Shown here one piece after another: positions 48,958 to 58,060 of a DNA stretch of 64,000 nucleotides. Under the pieces are notes generated by a model that worked only from the letters and a program-made list of their open reading frames with translations, was not told the DNA's origin and made no database searches. Numbering within the stretch: position 1 is the stretch's first letter; every line of letters begins with the position of its first letter. The translations under genes and the position numbers were made by a program. Source of the DNA: Bacillus sp. ISL-34 (GTDB lineage Bacteria > Bacillota > Bacilli > Bacillales > DSM-1321); assembly GCF_018613325.1 (NCBI RefSeq), contig NZ_JAGGQJ010000011.1, positions 62,001-126,000 on the forward strand, read 5' to 3'.

Positions 48958-50904
48958 ATGGATTACTTTGATCGATTTGCCGTACCTCATCCAAGTCCTG
49001 CGATTTATGCATCCATGGTTGCCATTGGTTTAACCATGATCGCGGTTGTTGCCGGAATTACCTATTTTAAAAAATGGGGTTACTTATGGCGTGAGTGGTT
49101 AACAACGGTTGACCATAAACGTATTGGTATCATGTACATCTTGGCAGCACTGCTTATGCTCTTCCGTGGTGGCGTCGATGCACTTATGATGCGTGCTCAA
49201 ACGGCTATTCCAGATAACGGTCTTTTGGATGGACAGCATTATAATGAGGTATTTACAACACACGGGGTCGTCATGATCCTTTTCATGGCTATGCCATTTA
49301 TCATTGGGTTAATGAACATTGTTACACCATTACAAATTGGAGCGCGTGACGTAGCATTCCCACGTCTGAACGCAGTAAGCTTCTGGTTATTCTTCATGGG
49401 GGCAATGCTATTTAACATCTCTTTCGTAGTCGGTGGTTCTCCTGATGCGGGTTGGACATCTTACTTCCCGCTGGCAAGTAATGATTTCAGTGAATCAGTA
49501 GGTTCGAACTATTACGCGATTGCCATTCAAATAGCTGGTATCGGTACATTACTGACTGGTATCAACTTTATCGTAACCATCTTGAAAATGAGAGCACCTG
49601 GCATGAACTTAATGAAAATGCCAATGTTCACATGGTCTATCTTGATCACAAACTTCATTATCGTTTTCGCTTTCCCTGTATTGACAGTGGCACTTGCGTT
49701 GATGACAATGGATCGTCTATTCGGAACTCAATTCTTTACGATGGCCAATGGCGGTAGCGATATGCTTTGGGCGAACTTGTTCTGGGTTTGGGGACATCCT
49801 GAAGTTTATATAGTAATTCTTCCAGCTTTCGGTATTTACAGTGAAATTATTTCGACATTTGCACGTCGTAACCTGTACGGGTATAATTCGATGGTTATCT
49901 CCATGGTAGCTATTTCTACTCTATCTTTCATTGTATGGGCTCACCATTTCTATACAATGGGTCACGGTGCAATGGTTAATGGTATCTTCTCGATTACCAC
50001 GATGGCAATTGCCGTCCCGACTGGTGTTAAGATTTTCAACTGGTTGTTCACACTTTGGAAAGGTAAAATCGTATTTACCGTTCCAATGCTATACTCTTTA
50101 GCTTTCATTCCGATTTTCACGCTCGGTGGGGTAACAGGGGTAATGCTTGCCATGGCAAGTGCTGACTACCAATACCATAATACAATGTTCTTAGTAGCTC
50201 ACTTCCACTACGTTTTAATCCCTGGTACTGTATTTGCCGTACTTGCTGGTTTCACGTACTGGTGGCCAAAAATGTTCGGTTTCATGTTGAGCGAAAAAAT
50301 TGGGAAATGGTCGTTCTGGTTCATTACAATCGGCTTTAATGTAACATTCTTCCCGATGTTCATCACTGGTTTAGATGGGCAGGCACGTCGTATGTATACG
50401 TACTCTGAATCAACAGGGTATGGTCCATTGAATATGCTCTCTTTCGTTGGAGCGATTGGCTTGGCAATAGGTTTTGCACTTATCGTGTACAATATCTATT
50501 GGAGCACTCGTTATGCGTCAAGAAATATCTCGAACGATCCATGGGATGCACGTTCTCTCGAGTGGGCTACACATACACCAATCCCTGAATATAACTTTGC
50601 AATTGTACCAACAGTTGATTCTACAGAAGCATTCTGGGATTCAAAGAAAAAAGGCTTTAAATTATTTGGCGGTAAAGTAGAAAAGATTCATATGCCAAAT
50701 AACAGTGGCGTGCCGTTTATCATGAGCTGTATCTTCTTCGTTTGGGGCTTTGCATTGGTATTCAGCATGTGGATCATTGCAATCATTGCAACGATCGGTA
50801 TCTTTGCTTGTATGATTCACCGTTCATTCGAAAAAGATCACGGACGTTATATCTCTGTTGAAGAGATCGAAGAAACTGAAAATAAATTGCGAGGTGCTAA
50901 GTAA
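48958..50904 (+). CDS. qoxB: Cytochrome aa3 quinol oxidase subunit I
   Basis: A 648-residue heme-copper oxidase subunit I, the proton-pumping catalytic core reducing oxygen to water. Low-spin heme ligand in [11 protein letters not shown], CuB ligand with the cross-linked Tyr in [15 protein letters not shown], the His pair in WAHHFYTMG and heme ligands in [11 protein letters not shown] are all present. It carries the N-terminal membrane extension typical of QoxB and twelve or more further segments. The gene follows qoxA and its stop overlaps the start of qoxC by one base (TAATG). Confidence 0.97.
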   Translation: MDYFDRFAVPHPSPAIYASMVAIGLTMIAVVAGITYFKKWGYLWREWLTTVDHKRIGIMYILAALLMLFRGGVDALMMRAQTAIPDNGLLDGQHYNEVFTTHGVVMILFMAMPFIIGLMNIVTPLQIGARDVAFPRLNAVSFWLFFMGAMLFNISFVVGGSPDAGWTSYFPLASNDFSESVGSNYYAIAIQIAGIGTLLTGINFIVTILKMRAPGMNLMKMPMFTWSILITNFIIVFAFPVLTVALALMTMDRLFGTQFFTMANGGSDMLWANLFWVWGHPEVYIVILPAFGIYSEIISTFARRNLYGYNSMVISMVAISTLSFIVWAHHFYTMGHGAMVNGIFSITTMAIAVPTGVKIFNWLFTLWKGKIVFTVPMLYSLAFIPIFTLGGVTGVMLAMASADYQYHNTMFLVAHFHYVLIPGTVFAVLAGFTYWWPKMFGFMLSEKIGKWSFWFITIGFNVTFFPMFITGLDGQARRMYTYSESTGYGPLNMLSFVGAIGLAIGFALIVYNIYWSTRYASRNISNDPWDARSLEWATHTPIPEYNFAIVPTVDSTEAFWDSKKKGFKLFGGKVEKIHMPNNSGVPFIMSCIFFVWGFALVFSMWIIAIIATIGIFACMIHRSFEKDHGRYISVEEIEETENKLRGAK

Positions 50905-51500
50905 TGAAAATAGATAACTCGCTGCCACTAGAATATAGCACGGAAGAAAATCGCTTAAAGATTTTTGGATTCTGGATTTTCCTAGGAGCAGAAATAGCTC
51001 TTTTCGCTACACTGTTCGCCACTTATTTTGTTCTAGTTGATGGAACTGGAAATGGTCCAACAGGGGAACATCTTTTTAAACTACCAACCCTGATGTTTCA
51101 AACAATCTTTCTTTTAACTAGTAGTTTCACCATAGGTCTTGGAATCAATGCAATGAGACTTGGAAGACAGAAGGCAACGCTTGGTTTCTTCATTATCACC
51201 CTTATTCTTGGTTTAGGCTTCTTAGGAGTCGAAATTTATGAATTCGTGGAGTATGTACATGAAGGAGCAACCATTCAAACAAGTGCTTTCTTATCTAGTT
51301 TGTTCACATTACTAGGTACGCATGGAGCTCACGTTACACTTGGTTTATTCTGGGGAACCTTCATCATCATGCAGATTAAAAAGCGCGGTATGACTCCAGA
51401 AACAACAAACAAGGCTTTCATCTTTTCACTTTACTGGCATTTCTTGGACGTTGTCTGGATTTTCATCTTCAGTTTCGTCTACCTGAAAGGAATGATGTAA
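50904..51500 (+). CDS. qoxC: Cytochrome aa3 quinol oxidase subunit III
   Basis: A 198-residue subunit III with five membrane segments. Characteristic parts are FGFWIFLGAEIALFATLFAT near residue 21, EFVEYVHEG near 111 and FSLYWHFLDVVWIFIFSFVY close to the C terminus. It stabilises the catalytic subunit and proton uptake. Start overlaps the qoxB stop by one base; qoxD begins after a single-base gap. Confidence 0.96.
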   Translation: MKIDNSLPLEYSTEENRLKIFGFWIFLGAEIALFATLFATYFVLVDGTGNGPTGEHLFKLPTLMFQTIFLLTSSFTIGLGINAMRLGRQKATLGFFIITLILGLGFLGVEIYEFVEYVHEGATIQTSAFLSSLFTLLGTHGAHVTLGLFWGTFIIMQIKKRGMTPETTNKAFIFSLYWHFLDVVWIFIFSFVYLKGMM

Positions 51501-51501
51501 T

Positions 51502-51786
51502 ATGAAAGAATTATTCCCACGGGGCCAAGTTATGGGATTTGCCTTTTCGCTAGTCCTGACTTTGGTCGCACTATCAGTTATTATGTTTGATCTCTCACTA
51601 AAAATGGCTATGATCATCCTGCTTGTTACAGCTTTCATGCAAGCTGCACTGCAATTGGTTATGTTCATGCACGCAGGAGAGTCAGAAGATAAAGCATCGA
51701 TTTACACAAACGTTTATTACGGATTGTTCGTTGCATTGGTTACAATTTTCGGTACAATGCTAACAATGATTTGGGGATATCAATAA
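51502..51786 (+). CDS. qoxD: Cytochrome aa3 quinol oxidase subunit IV
   Basis: A 94-residue subunit IV with three membrane segments; GQVMGFAFSLVLTLVALSVI and QAALQLVMFMHAGESEDKAS are typical of QoxD. It assists assembly of the CuB site. Last gene of the operon, followed by a strong terminator. Confidence 0.95.
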   Translation: MKELFPRGQVMGFAFSLVLTLVALSVIMFDLSLKMAMIILLVTAFMQAALQLVMFMHAGESEDKASIYTNVYYGLFVALVTIFGTMLTMIWGYQ

Positions 51787-51800
51787 TCCATTCGGAAAAG

Positions 51801-51830
51801 CTGGGCGTCTTGATGACGCCCAGTTTTTTT
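51801..51830 (+). terminator. Terminator of qoxABCD
   Basis: CTGGGCGTC and GACGCCCAG pair perfectly across TTGAT and end in TTTTTTT. Confidence 0.93.
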
Positions 51831-52038
51831 AACCATATTTTTTAGTATTACCATTTAGGAACAATATATTTATAAAGGGCAAATTTTCACTTTCGAAGCG
51901 TGCCTGTGCGTGTAATTACAATGTTTTCCAAAGTAAAACATTAATAGAACTGACACATCTTCTAAGAAAAAACTGTCAGTCATTTTGATATAATAAGCCA
52001 TATAAGAATTAATTTATAAACATAGCGGAGATGATGAA

Positions 52039-52488
52039 TTGACATTGCCGGTTTTGATTTTGACAATTATATTAAGTCTGATAAAAATATTGGTTTCCTG
52101 TCTTCCAACCGATGCAGTTAATTGGATTATCAGCAAATTTAAAATACACTCAGAAATTTGTGACGGGAATGCGATCGTAACCTTGGACGGAAAACGTTTG
52201 GAAGGTGAAGAAAAAATTCAGGTTATCAATTATTTTAATAACGCTAAATTTTTGAAAAAAAATCATATATTCCCAGGGAACGAGCAATTGTTTTTACATC
52301 CAGAGAACAGTGGGACTACATTAGTCATTGATACTAAAAAAGGCAAAAAGGATGTTAGGTTATTTGTATATATTTACAACGACCACGTGGATGTCGTTAA
52401 ACAATACAAGAAGAAAATCATTTCTTATAGTCTGCTTTCCGATAGCCTCCAAGAACGTTCCATGCCATTAATAAGAAATTTAGTTTAA
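52039..52488 (+). CDS. YfmQ-like protein
   Basis: A 149-residue protein with one N-terminal hydrophobic segment (residues 3-22) and a soluble remainder. GKRLEGEEKIQVINYFNNAK, IFPGNEQLFLHPENSGT and KKGKKDVRLFVYIYNDHVDV are close to what I recall of Bacillus YfmQ, a family of unknown function. Translation starts at TTG 52039 after CGGAGATG. The segment is probably an anchor rather than a cleaved signal, leaving the domain on one membrane face. Single gene with a terminator. Confidence 0.78.
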   Translation: MTLPVLILTIILSLIKILVSCLPTDAVNWIISKFKIHSEICDGNAIVTLDGKRLEGEEKIQVINYFNNAKFLKKNHIFPGNEQLFLHPENSGTTLVIDTKKGKKDVRLFVYIYNDHVDVVKQYKKKIISYSLLSDSLQERSMPLIRNLV

Positions 52489-52498
52489 AAGAACATTA

Positions 52499-52530
52499 AA
52501 AAGACGGTCCTTAAAAGACCGTCTTTTTTT
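52499..52530 (+). terminator. Terminator of the YfmQ-like gene
   Basis: AAGACGGTC and GACCGTCTT around a seven-base loop, followed by TTTTT. Confidence 0.93.
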
Positions 52531-52763
52531 ATAAGTCTTTTATTGTGTAATTCCATTTCATTCAGGTGCTTTTTTCTTTATATAAAATTCTAAATTACTT
52601 GTTATTCAGATTGAGAGGTTTACGTACACAAACTGAAGTCTTGATTTTAGTGTCTTTAGGAAAAAACAATTAAAAGCGTTTTAAGTGGGAGGGAATTGCT
52701 GCAAGAGGTTCTTTAATAGTGCATAGTGCATATGAAAAGTATTTTGGAAATTATTAAAATGGT

Positions 52764-52800
52764 AATAAAAAAGCAGGTATCTATTGCAATGCCTGCCTTT
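52764..52800 (-). terminator. Terminator of the 44-residue stress protein gene
   Basis: GCAGGTAT and ATGCCTGC pair (one G-U). On the minus strand the stem runs into TTTTTTATT directly after the stop codon. Confidence 0.75.
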
Positions 52801-52935
52801 TTACGCTTTCCATTGTTTTTCAACTTGATGAAGGGCTTGTTGCAAAATTACTTCATGATCTGTACCCGGTTTAGTTAGGACGTTAGTTTGATAAGATTTT
52901 CCTTGGAAATCAACTGTTACTGTAACTTTTACCAT
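52801..52935 (-). CDS. BA3454-family small stress response protein, 44 residues
   Basis: A very short protein, MVKVTVTVDFQGKSYQTNVL through HQVEKQWKA. Its pattern (beta start, a central GKxYQTNV and helical end with QVEKQW) fits the BA3454 stress-response family of Bacillus as I remember it. AAGGAAAG precedes the ATG at good spacing, a SigB-like promoter lies 57 bases further upstream and a terminator follows at once, so all parts of a functional gene are present. Molecular role unknown. Short enough to be missed by length-limited gene calling. Confidence 0.78.
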   Translation of the reverse strand: MVKVTVTVDFQGKSYQTNVLTKPGTDHEVILQQALHQVEKQWKA

Positions 52936-52991
52936 TATGCATCTTTCCTTCCTAATTCAGAATTAAATGAGGTGGTTGTACTACTTCTTTT

Positions 52992-53018
52992 ATACCCGTG
53001 GCAGAGGAATATTCAAAC
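52992..53018 (-). promoter_or_regulatory. SigB-type promoter of the small stress protein
   Basis: On the minus strand GTTTGA (53013-53018), 15 bases, GGGTAT (52992-52997). The consensus of the general stress sigma factor is GTTTAA and GGGTAT with 12-15 bases between. Confidence 0.65.
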
Positions 53019-53122
53019 ATTTCAAAAGCAGCAAAATCGAAAGAATTAATATTCAAAATTATCTGATATTTTTCGGGAAGTGTCAACACTTTTTTTGAAC
53101 CAACCCTATTTCCCGGCTAAAT

Positions 53123-53161
53123 AAAAAAATGACCTGGCTTGTGTGCACATGACAGCCAGGT
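53123..53161 (-). terminator. Terminator of the second EamA transporter gene
   Basis: ACCTGGCT and AGCCAGGT with a 14-base loop. On the minus strand it ends in CATTTTTTTA. Confidence 0.82.
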
Positions 53162-53182
53162 GTTTTTGTAAATGGACTATAT

Positions 53183-54040
53183 TCATATTTTAGTTAAGAT
53201 AATGCCGATTAATGCTGCAAGTACGCCAGCAATTTGATAGGTTTTTAGTTTTTCCTTGAATAAATAACATCCTGCGAATACGACAACTAAACAGTTCAGG
53301 CTGACTACAGGGAAGATGATGCTTGCGATGCCGGTGTTCAACGCAAAGAAATAACATCCATAGCCTATAGTGCTTAAAAAGCCTACTAAGGAACCGATTT
53401 TGACTTCCTGCAGCTTGATTTTTTCCTTTTTGAAAACCAGCATCGAAAGAAGATAAAGAGTTCCGCCTCCATACATTGATACTAGGATATCAAGGGAATT
53501 TAAATGAAGACGTGTTGATGTCGTCATTAGAATGCCGAGCACACCAAAAGATAAAATGGATAATAATGTGTGCATTATCCAAGGGACATATTGATGGTTA
53601 CCTTTAGCGTTAGGTGTATACTGAATGACTAATGTAGCGAGAAACATGCAGACGATTCCAGTCCACTGCAAGGAAGAAATATGTTCGTGAAAAATTAAAG
53701 CTGCACAGAGAATGGGGAATATTGCATTTGCTGCGATTAATGGAGATGTCAAGCTTGCCGGCCCTTTTTCAAAGGCGCTTGCCATCTGGATATTACCATT
53801 AGCGTTCAGTACCCCAATGGCTCCACCAAGCATGATGGACAGCCAGTTCAGCTGCAAACCATCCATAAATACTCCATAAAAAATGGACAAAATAAAAGCT
53901 GAAAAATAAAAGAAAAATTGGATATGTATCTTGGAATAGCCTTTTCCGCTGCTCCATTTAAAAATACTGTTATTGATTCCGAAACATAAACTCGTGATGA
54001 GTGCTGCAAAAATCCACATTGACTTAATCTCTTCCTTCAT
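53183..54040 (-). CDS. EamA/DMT family transporter 2
   Basis: A 285-residue membrane protein with about ten hydrophobic segments in two EamA halves (SLCFGINNSIFKWSSGKGYS; MASAFEKGPASLTSPLIAAN). The last segments (KTYQIAGVLAALIGIILTKI) are typical. Substrate unknown. The start could be ATG 54040 or the internal Met at MWIFAALI (54019); the former is kept as the longer reading. Single-gene unit, divergent from the preQ1 riboswitch and queF. Confidence 0.87.
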   Translation of the reverse strand: MKEEIKSMWIFAALITSLCFGINNSIFKWSSGKGYSKIHIQFFFYFSAFILSIFYGVFMDGLQLNWLSIMLGGAIGVLNANGNIQMASAFEKGPASLTSPLIAANAIFPILCAALIFHEHISSLQWTGIVCMFLATLVIQYTPNAKGNHQYVPWIMHTLLSILSFGVLGILMTTSTRLHLNSLDILVSMYGGGTLYLLSMLVFKKEKIKLQEVKIGSLVGFLSTIGYGCYFFALNTGIASIIFPVVSLNCLVVVFAGCYLFKEKLKTYQIAGVLAALIGIILTKI

Positions 54041-54176
54041 GTAGGATATACTTCTTCTACATTTTAAGCTGAATGCATGCAGGAATCAAACCAAATTAAA
54101 AAAAGTATGATTGACAGATTAGATATTTTTTTCTATATTTACTATGACAATTTTAAAATATTTCCCGATAAACGGG

Positions 54177-54210
54177 AGAGGTTCATAGCATCACCCTCTT
54201 AAAAAAACTA
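54177..54210 (+). promoter_or_regulatory. PreQ1-I riboswitch
   Basis: AGAGGTTCATAGCATCACCC, then TCTTAAAAAAACTA, matches the compact class I aptamer (stem AGAGG/CCTCT, then an A-rich tail that forms the pseudoknot). It lies 112 bases before queF and is followed by a terminator, so preQ1 should turn the gene off. Confidence 0.93.
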
Positions 54211-54236
54211 TGGCTTTGATATTTTTCGCGAATCAA

Positions 54237-54263
54237 CCATATCTTTGAGGAGATATGGTTTTT
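54237..54263 (+). terminator. Riboswitch-controlled terminator before queF
   Basis: AACCATATCT and AGATATGGTT pair perfectly, followed by TTTG. ATGG-CTTTGAT after the aptamer can pair with ATCAA-CCAT and compete with it. Confidence 0.85.
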
Positions 54264-54321
54264 GTTATATAGAGGCCCATTTTATGAATCTCCCTGAAAC
54301 GTGGGATTAGGAGGACTTTTA

Positions 54322-54822
54322 ATGTCTGGAAGAAAAGAAGAAGAATTAAAAAAAGATATCACACTGCTTGGAAATCAAGGAACAAAATATACATTCGACT
54401 ATGCGCCTGAAATCCTTGAGTCATTCGATAACAAGCATCCGAACCGGGATTATTTCGTCAAATTCAATTGCCCGGAATTCACTAGCTTATGTCCGATAAC
54501 GGGCCAGCCGGACTTTGCTACCATTTACATCAGCTATATTCCCAGTGTGAAAATGGTGGAAAGCAAGTCTTTGAAACTTTATTTATTCAGCTTCCGCAAT
54601 CACGGTGATTTCCATGAAGACTGCATGAACATCATCATGAATGATTTAATCGAATTGATGGATCCTAAATATATTGAAGTCTGGGGCAAGTTTACACCTA
54701 GGGGCGGAATTTCCATCGACCCTTACACGAATTATGGGAAACCAGGTACGAAGTATGAGGAAATGGCAAATTACCGCTTGATGAACCATGACTTATACCC
54801 GGAAACCGTGGATAATCGCTAA
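54322..54822 (+). CDS. queF: NADPH-dependent 7-cyano-7-deazaguanine reductase QueF
   Basis: A 166-residue unimodular QueF that reduces preQ0 to preQ1, the precursor of queuosine in tRNA. The catalytic Cys is in [16 protein letters not shown] (near 58) and the QueF motif [20 protein letters not shown] is intact, including the Glu and His that bind substrate. ATG 54322 follows AGGAGG. It is alone, unlike the queCDEF operon of B. subtilis, yet keeps its own preQ1 riboswitch, so it can be controlled apart from queCDE. Confidence 0.96.
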   Translation: MSGRKEEELKKDITLLGNQGTKYTFDYAPEILESFDNKHPNRDYFVKFNCPEFTSLCPITGQPDFATIYISYIPSVKMVESKSLKLYLFSFRNHGDFHEDCMNIIMNDLIELMDPKYIEVWGKFTPRGGISIDPYTNYGKPGTKYEEMANYRLMNHDLYPETVDNR

Positions 54823-54833
54823 AGAATAGGAGA

Positions 54834-54865
54834 GACAATGGGCATATGCCCGTTGTCTTTTTTTT
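54834..54865 (+). terminator. Terminator of queF
   Basis: GACAATGGGC and GCCCGTTGTC (one G-U pair) around ATAT, followed by seven T. Confidence 0.92.
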
Positions 54866-55026
54866 GTTTTTTAGCCATTCTCGATCAGTGGTCCTGACGA
54901 TTTGTCCTTTTTAAAAATACAAATGTCCTCCTATAATGGAATTTGCACTTGATTGTTTTGAGAAAAAGCGTAATAATAGGGAGAGTTGATTTTGACAGAA
55001 TATTTACGAAAATAGGGGATGTCGAG

Positions 55027-56373
55027 ATGAAAGTTGCAAAGTTTGGTGGAAGTTCACTTGCGTCAGGTGAACAGTTGAGGAAGGTATTCGAAATTGTTGT
55101 TTCTGATCCAGAGAGGAAGATTGTAGTCGTTTCGGCTCCAGGGAAACGCAATTCCGATGATATAAAGGTGACGGATTTATTAATTGAGGCTGCGGAACAG
55201 CAGCTGCGAGGGGATAACGGAGAGCGTTTGATAGAAGATGTCGTATCCCGCTATGCGAGCATTGCAGAAGAGTTGGATATATCCGAGAGTGTCATAACAG
55301 GGATTCATGAAAATTTAATGGCACTGCTGCATGCAAACCAAACTAACCCGAAGCGCTATCTGGATGCCTTGAAGGCCAGTGGCGAGGATAATAATGCGAA
55401 GCTGGTCGCAGGTTATTTCCAAAGCCGTGGGGTAGAGGCACAGTATATAAATCCAAAGAAGGCCGGCTTGATCGTAACGGATGAAGGTGGATTCACCAAG
55501 GTGCTGCCAGAGTCTTATGAACGGTTATATGCTCTGCGTGATGAGCCTGGAATCGTCGTATTCCCAGGGTTCTTCGGTTATACGTTAGATGGTGATGTGT
55601 TAACCTTCTCAAGAAGCGGTTCCGATATTACGGGTTCGATTCTTGCGAATGGGGTCAAAGCTGAATTGTATGAGAACTTTACGGACGTGGATGCCGTTTA
55701 TGCGGTGAATCCAAATGTTGTTTCCAATCCGAAAGGAATCCGGGAATTAACCTACCGTGAAATGCGTGAGCTTTCTTATGCAGGTTTCTCGGTATTTCAT
55801 GATGAGGCGCTGATTCCTGCATTCCGTGCGGGAATACCTGTCCATATCCAGAATACGAACAATCCGGCGGCACAAGGGACCCGCATTGTGAGTACACGGG
55901 ATAATACGAACGGGCCCGTAATTGGGATTGCAAGTGATAAAGGATTTTGCAGTATTTACATTAGCAAATATTTGATGAACCGGGAAGTTGGCTTTGGCCG
56001 GAAACTGCTGCACATCCTCGAAGATTATGGAGTTTCATATGAGCATATTCCGTCAGGCATCGATGATGTGACGCTTATTCTTAGGCAGGACCAGATGAAA
56101 GGTGAAGCCGAGAAGAAAATCATTTCACGAATCAAGAAAGAGCTTCATGCCGATGAAGTGAATGTGGAGCATGATCTTGCGTTGATCATGGTTGTAGGGG
56201 AAGGAATGCGTCATAATGTCGGTACAACGGCAAGAGCGTCAAAAGCCTTGGCCGAAGCGAAGGTGAATATTGAGATGATCAATCAGGGCTCTTCGGAGGT
56301 AAGCATGATGTTCGGTGTGAAAGGACACAACGAAGAGACGGCAATTCAGGCATTATATCACGAGTTCTTTTGA
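55027..56373 (+). CDS. Aspartate kinase (YclM/ThrD type)
   Basis: A 448-residue monofunctional aspartokinase producing aspartyl phosphate for lysine, threonine and methionine synthesis. The ATP-binding N terminus VAKFGGSSLASGEQ, the catalytic FSRSGSDITGSILANGV and FTDVDAVYAVNPNVV are intact. Two ACT domains at the C terminus (FCSIYISKYLMNREVGFGRK; ALIMVVGEGMRHNVGTTARA) provide feedback control. The overall layout and length match Bacillus YclM, the third isozyme. ATG 55027 is chosen for the start because MKVAKFGG is the conserved N terminus; the frame upstream is only accidentally open. Confidence 0.93.
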   Translation: MKVAKFGGSSLASGEQLRKVFEIVVSDPERKIVVVSAPGKRNSDDIKVTDLLIEAAEQQLRGDNGERLIEDVVSRYASIAEELDISESVITGIHENLMALLHANQTNPKRYLDALKASGEDNNAKLVAGYFQSRGVEAQYINPKKAGLIVTDEGGFTKVLPESYERLYALRDEPGIVVFPGFFGYTLDGDVLTFSRSGSDITGSILANGVKAELYENFTDVDAVYAVNPNVVSNPKGIRELTYREMRELSYAGFSVFHDEALIPAFRAGIPVHIQNTNNPAAQGTRIVSTRDNTNGPVIGIASDKGFCSIYISKYLMNREVGFGRKLLHILEDYGVSYEHIPSGIDDVTLILRQDQMKGEAEKKIISRIKKELHADEVNVEHDLALIMVVGEGMRHNVGTTARASKALAEAKVNIEMINQGSSEVSMMFGVKGHNEETAIQALYHEFF

Positions 56374-56388
56374 GAAAAATTGTTCAGA

Positions 56389-56413
56389 GACCTCCTTTTA
56401 GAAGGGGGTTTTT
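56389..56413 (+). terminator. Terminator of the aspartate kinase gene
   Basis: ACCTCCTT and AAGGGGGT (one G-U) followed by TTTT. Confidence 0.6.
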
Positions 56414-56511
56414 GTGATTAATCTTTTAGTCACTATACATACGCTGGATTTTTCATCTGGTTCTTTATGATAGTGGCAATGACCGTGTGGGGATGATCAT
56501 TCCAAGCTAAC

Positions 56512-56548
56512 AGACGCGCTGTAGGGTTCAGCGCGTCTATTTTAATTT
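56512..56548. terminator. Strong hairpin beyond the aspartate kinase gene
   Basis: AGACGCGCTG and CAGCGCGTCT pair perfectly with a seven-base loop, followed by ATTTTAATTTAAT. It has no gene of its own upstream and may be a second terminator. Confidence 0.65.
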
Positions 56549-56617
56549 AATACCCATTTGTCAAGTGGCTAAGGTAATTGGAGGAGAACGGAGTTGACGC
56601 TCTTGAAACGGATAAAA

Positions 56618-56634
56618 AGGGGTGTCCAACCCCT
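56618..56634 (-). terminator. Hairpin that truncates the transposase remnant
   Basis: AGGGGT-GTCCA-ACCCCT; on the minus strand it runs into TTTTTATCC. The transposase-like reading ends exactly here. Confidence 0.5.
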
Positions 56635-56780
56635 GAATACATATCTTTCACCAAATCATAAATGAAAGAGATGTCAATGGCAGCATCAAGTTTACGAGCC
56701 AAATGATTCACTGGCACCAATTGATTTAAAGTAATCACTTCGAGTTGATCTTGCTGAATAGAATCATGTTTAGAAAGCAT
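56631..56780 (-). pseudogene. IS1182-type transposase, N-terminal remnant
   Basis: Fifty codons (MLSKHDSIQQDQLEVITLNQ through YDLVKDMYSG) match the conserved N-terminal domain of IS1182-family transposases, where a line such as GRPSIDPVVL normally follows DLYS. After Gly at 56631 the reading frame continues into unrelated residues and stops at 56547, so more than 400 residues, including the catalytic DDE domain, are missing. It is a relic of a former insertion sequence; no terminal repeats were identified. Confidence 0.82.
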
Positions 56781-56860
56781 CCTTATCACCTCAAGTTAAA
56801 TACTTCTATATAATACAAAAAAGAATGTAGGAATAAGTTCTACCTATATGTTAAAACAAA

Positions 56861-56982
56861 GTTGATTGGAGTGTAAGGTGAGAGACTCCGGGAAAAGCGC
56901 GTCTAGGAGAGACACCGCAAGCGTAAGCATAGGAGGCTCCCGGACCGCCCGCGGAAAGCGAGTGCCCTACGTTACAATCAAC
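56861..56982. repeat. Bacillus-type GC-rich intergenic repeat
   Basis: A 122-bp element bounded by GTTGATTG and CAATCAAC. Its interior (GTGAGAGACTCCGGGAAAAG, GAGGCTCCCGGACCGCCCGC, GGAAAGCGAGTGCC) resembles the highly copied intergenic repeat of Bacillaceae. It lies next to the transposase remnant. A degenerate half copy lies at 42724. Together with the hairpins this accounts for the gap 56790-57088. Confidence 0.8.
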
Positions 56983-57009
56983 GTTTAAATTGTAAAAGCC
57001 ATAAAAAAA

Positions 57010-57048
57010 ACTGTAGACAACTCGATTTTCATCGAGTTTGTCTACAGT
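57010..57048 (-). terminator. Terminator of the nitroreductase gene
   Basis: ACTGTAGACAA-CTCGAT and ATCGAG-TTGTCTACAGT form a 17-pair stem with one bulge. On the minus strand it ends in TTTTTTTTAT. Confidence 0.9.
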
Positions 57049-57052
57049 CTGA

Positions 57053-57076
57053 GCCTCCAAATAGAAGATTGGAGGC
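57053..57076. other. Second stem-loop at the nitroreductase 3' end
   Basis: GCCTCCA and TGGAGGC with a ten-base loop lie between the gene end and its terminator. Confidence 0.6.
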
Positions 57077-57088
57077 TTTCCTTTTATG

Positions 57089-57655
57089 TTAGTCCATAAT
57101 TGTCAGGAGTTGATCGATCGCGTTCCTTGGACGCGGGGCAGGGATCATATCGGGATAGCCAACGTGAAGGCTGCCGACGATTTTCTCGCCAGGTTTCACG
57201 CCTAAAGCTTCACGAAACTCCATGCTGTGTATCATGCCGTATGTTTCCCATATCATCCCGATTCCCTGTTCCCAGGCAAGCAGGCTGAAATTCTGGATCA
57301 AGGCACTTGTGGCCGCATAATCTTCTTCACGTGTCATAGGATTCGGATTCTCTTCCATTATCACTGCGACAAACATCGGTACACCTATAAGTTTATTATA
57401 TCCCCGCTGTCCGGCTGCTTTTTTCTTTTCAGGGTCCTTCTCTTTGCCTTCCATGAATGCACGGGTTGCTTCTGCGAGTTTTAAGCGGCTATCACCATGA
57501 ACCATGACGAAGCGCCATGGTTGGGTCATTTTATGGTTCGGTGCCCATGTTGAAGTTTCCAATAGTGATTGGATGGTATCAATAGGAACAGGAATGTCCT
57601 TAAATCGTTTGATGCTGCGCCGTTCTTTAATGATATCTTCTAGTTTCATGATCAT
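57089..57655 (-). CDS. Nitroreductase family protein (YfhC-like)
   Basis: A 188-residue FMN-dependent oxidoreductase. IIKERRSIKRFKDIPVPIDT near residue 9 and WAPNHKMTQPWRFVMVHGD near 37 form the flavin site; AATSALIQNFSLLAWEQGIG and GVKPGEKIVGSLHVGYPD complete the fold. It is close in layout to Bacillus YfhC. It differs in sequence from the HxlR-linked nitroreductase at 30414. Natural substrates are unknown. ATG 57655 or 57649 may be the start; AAAGGAG precedes both. Single gene with a double hairpin at its end. Confidence 0.88.
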   Translation of the reverse strand: MIMKLEDIIKERRSIKRFKDIPVPIDTIQSLLETSTWAPNHKMTQPWRFVMVHGDSRLKLAEATRAFMEGKEKDPEKKKAAGQRGYNKLIGVPMFVAVIMEENPNPMTREEDYAATSALIQNFSLLAWEQGIGMIWETYGMIHSMEFREALGVKPGEKIVGSLHVGYPDMIPAPRPRNAIDQLLTIMD

Positions 57656-57911
57656 CCTGCTCCTTTAATCATATATGTAAGTTTAATAGTTGAAAAAAAT
57701 AATCCCCGGCTGCCTAATATGCTTCCAACGTGAATAAATTACTTGAATAAAGAGGGGGCAATATTCTAGTGACTTGCATTCGCTAATGAGCATATAATTT
57801 TTACTAGGCACAGAGAAGCCGGGGCGACATTGTAACTATGTACAATATCAAAAGGGTACGATAAGAGAGTATCGTAATTGCTTATCAAATTTCAGAGATC
57901 GATAATGAAAT

Positions 57912-57926
57912 TGAAAATCATTATCA
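57912..57926. promoter_or_regulatory. Fur box upstream of the ABC exporter operon
   Basis: TGAAAATCATTATCA matches the Bacillus 7-1-7 Fur consensus TGATAATNATTATCA in all but one specified base. Flanking GATAATGAAATTG adds an overlapping partial site. It lies about 150 bases before the leader ORF; the rest of the 405-base gap (57656-58060) shows nothing else recognisable. Confidence 0.7.
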
Positions 57927-58060
57927 ATTAGAATTTTCGCTTATTTCCTGTTATTTGTCAAGGGTATTTATAAAAAAATTCAAGATATTTACCAATCCTT
58001 TAAAACAGTTAAAATCTTTTAAAAAATCTGTATAAAAATGTATAATGAGAGGATGAAAAG

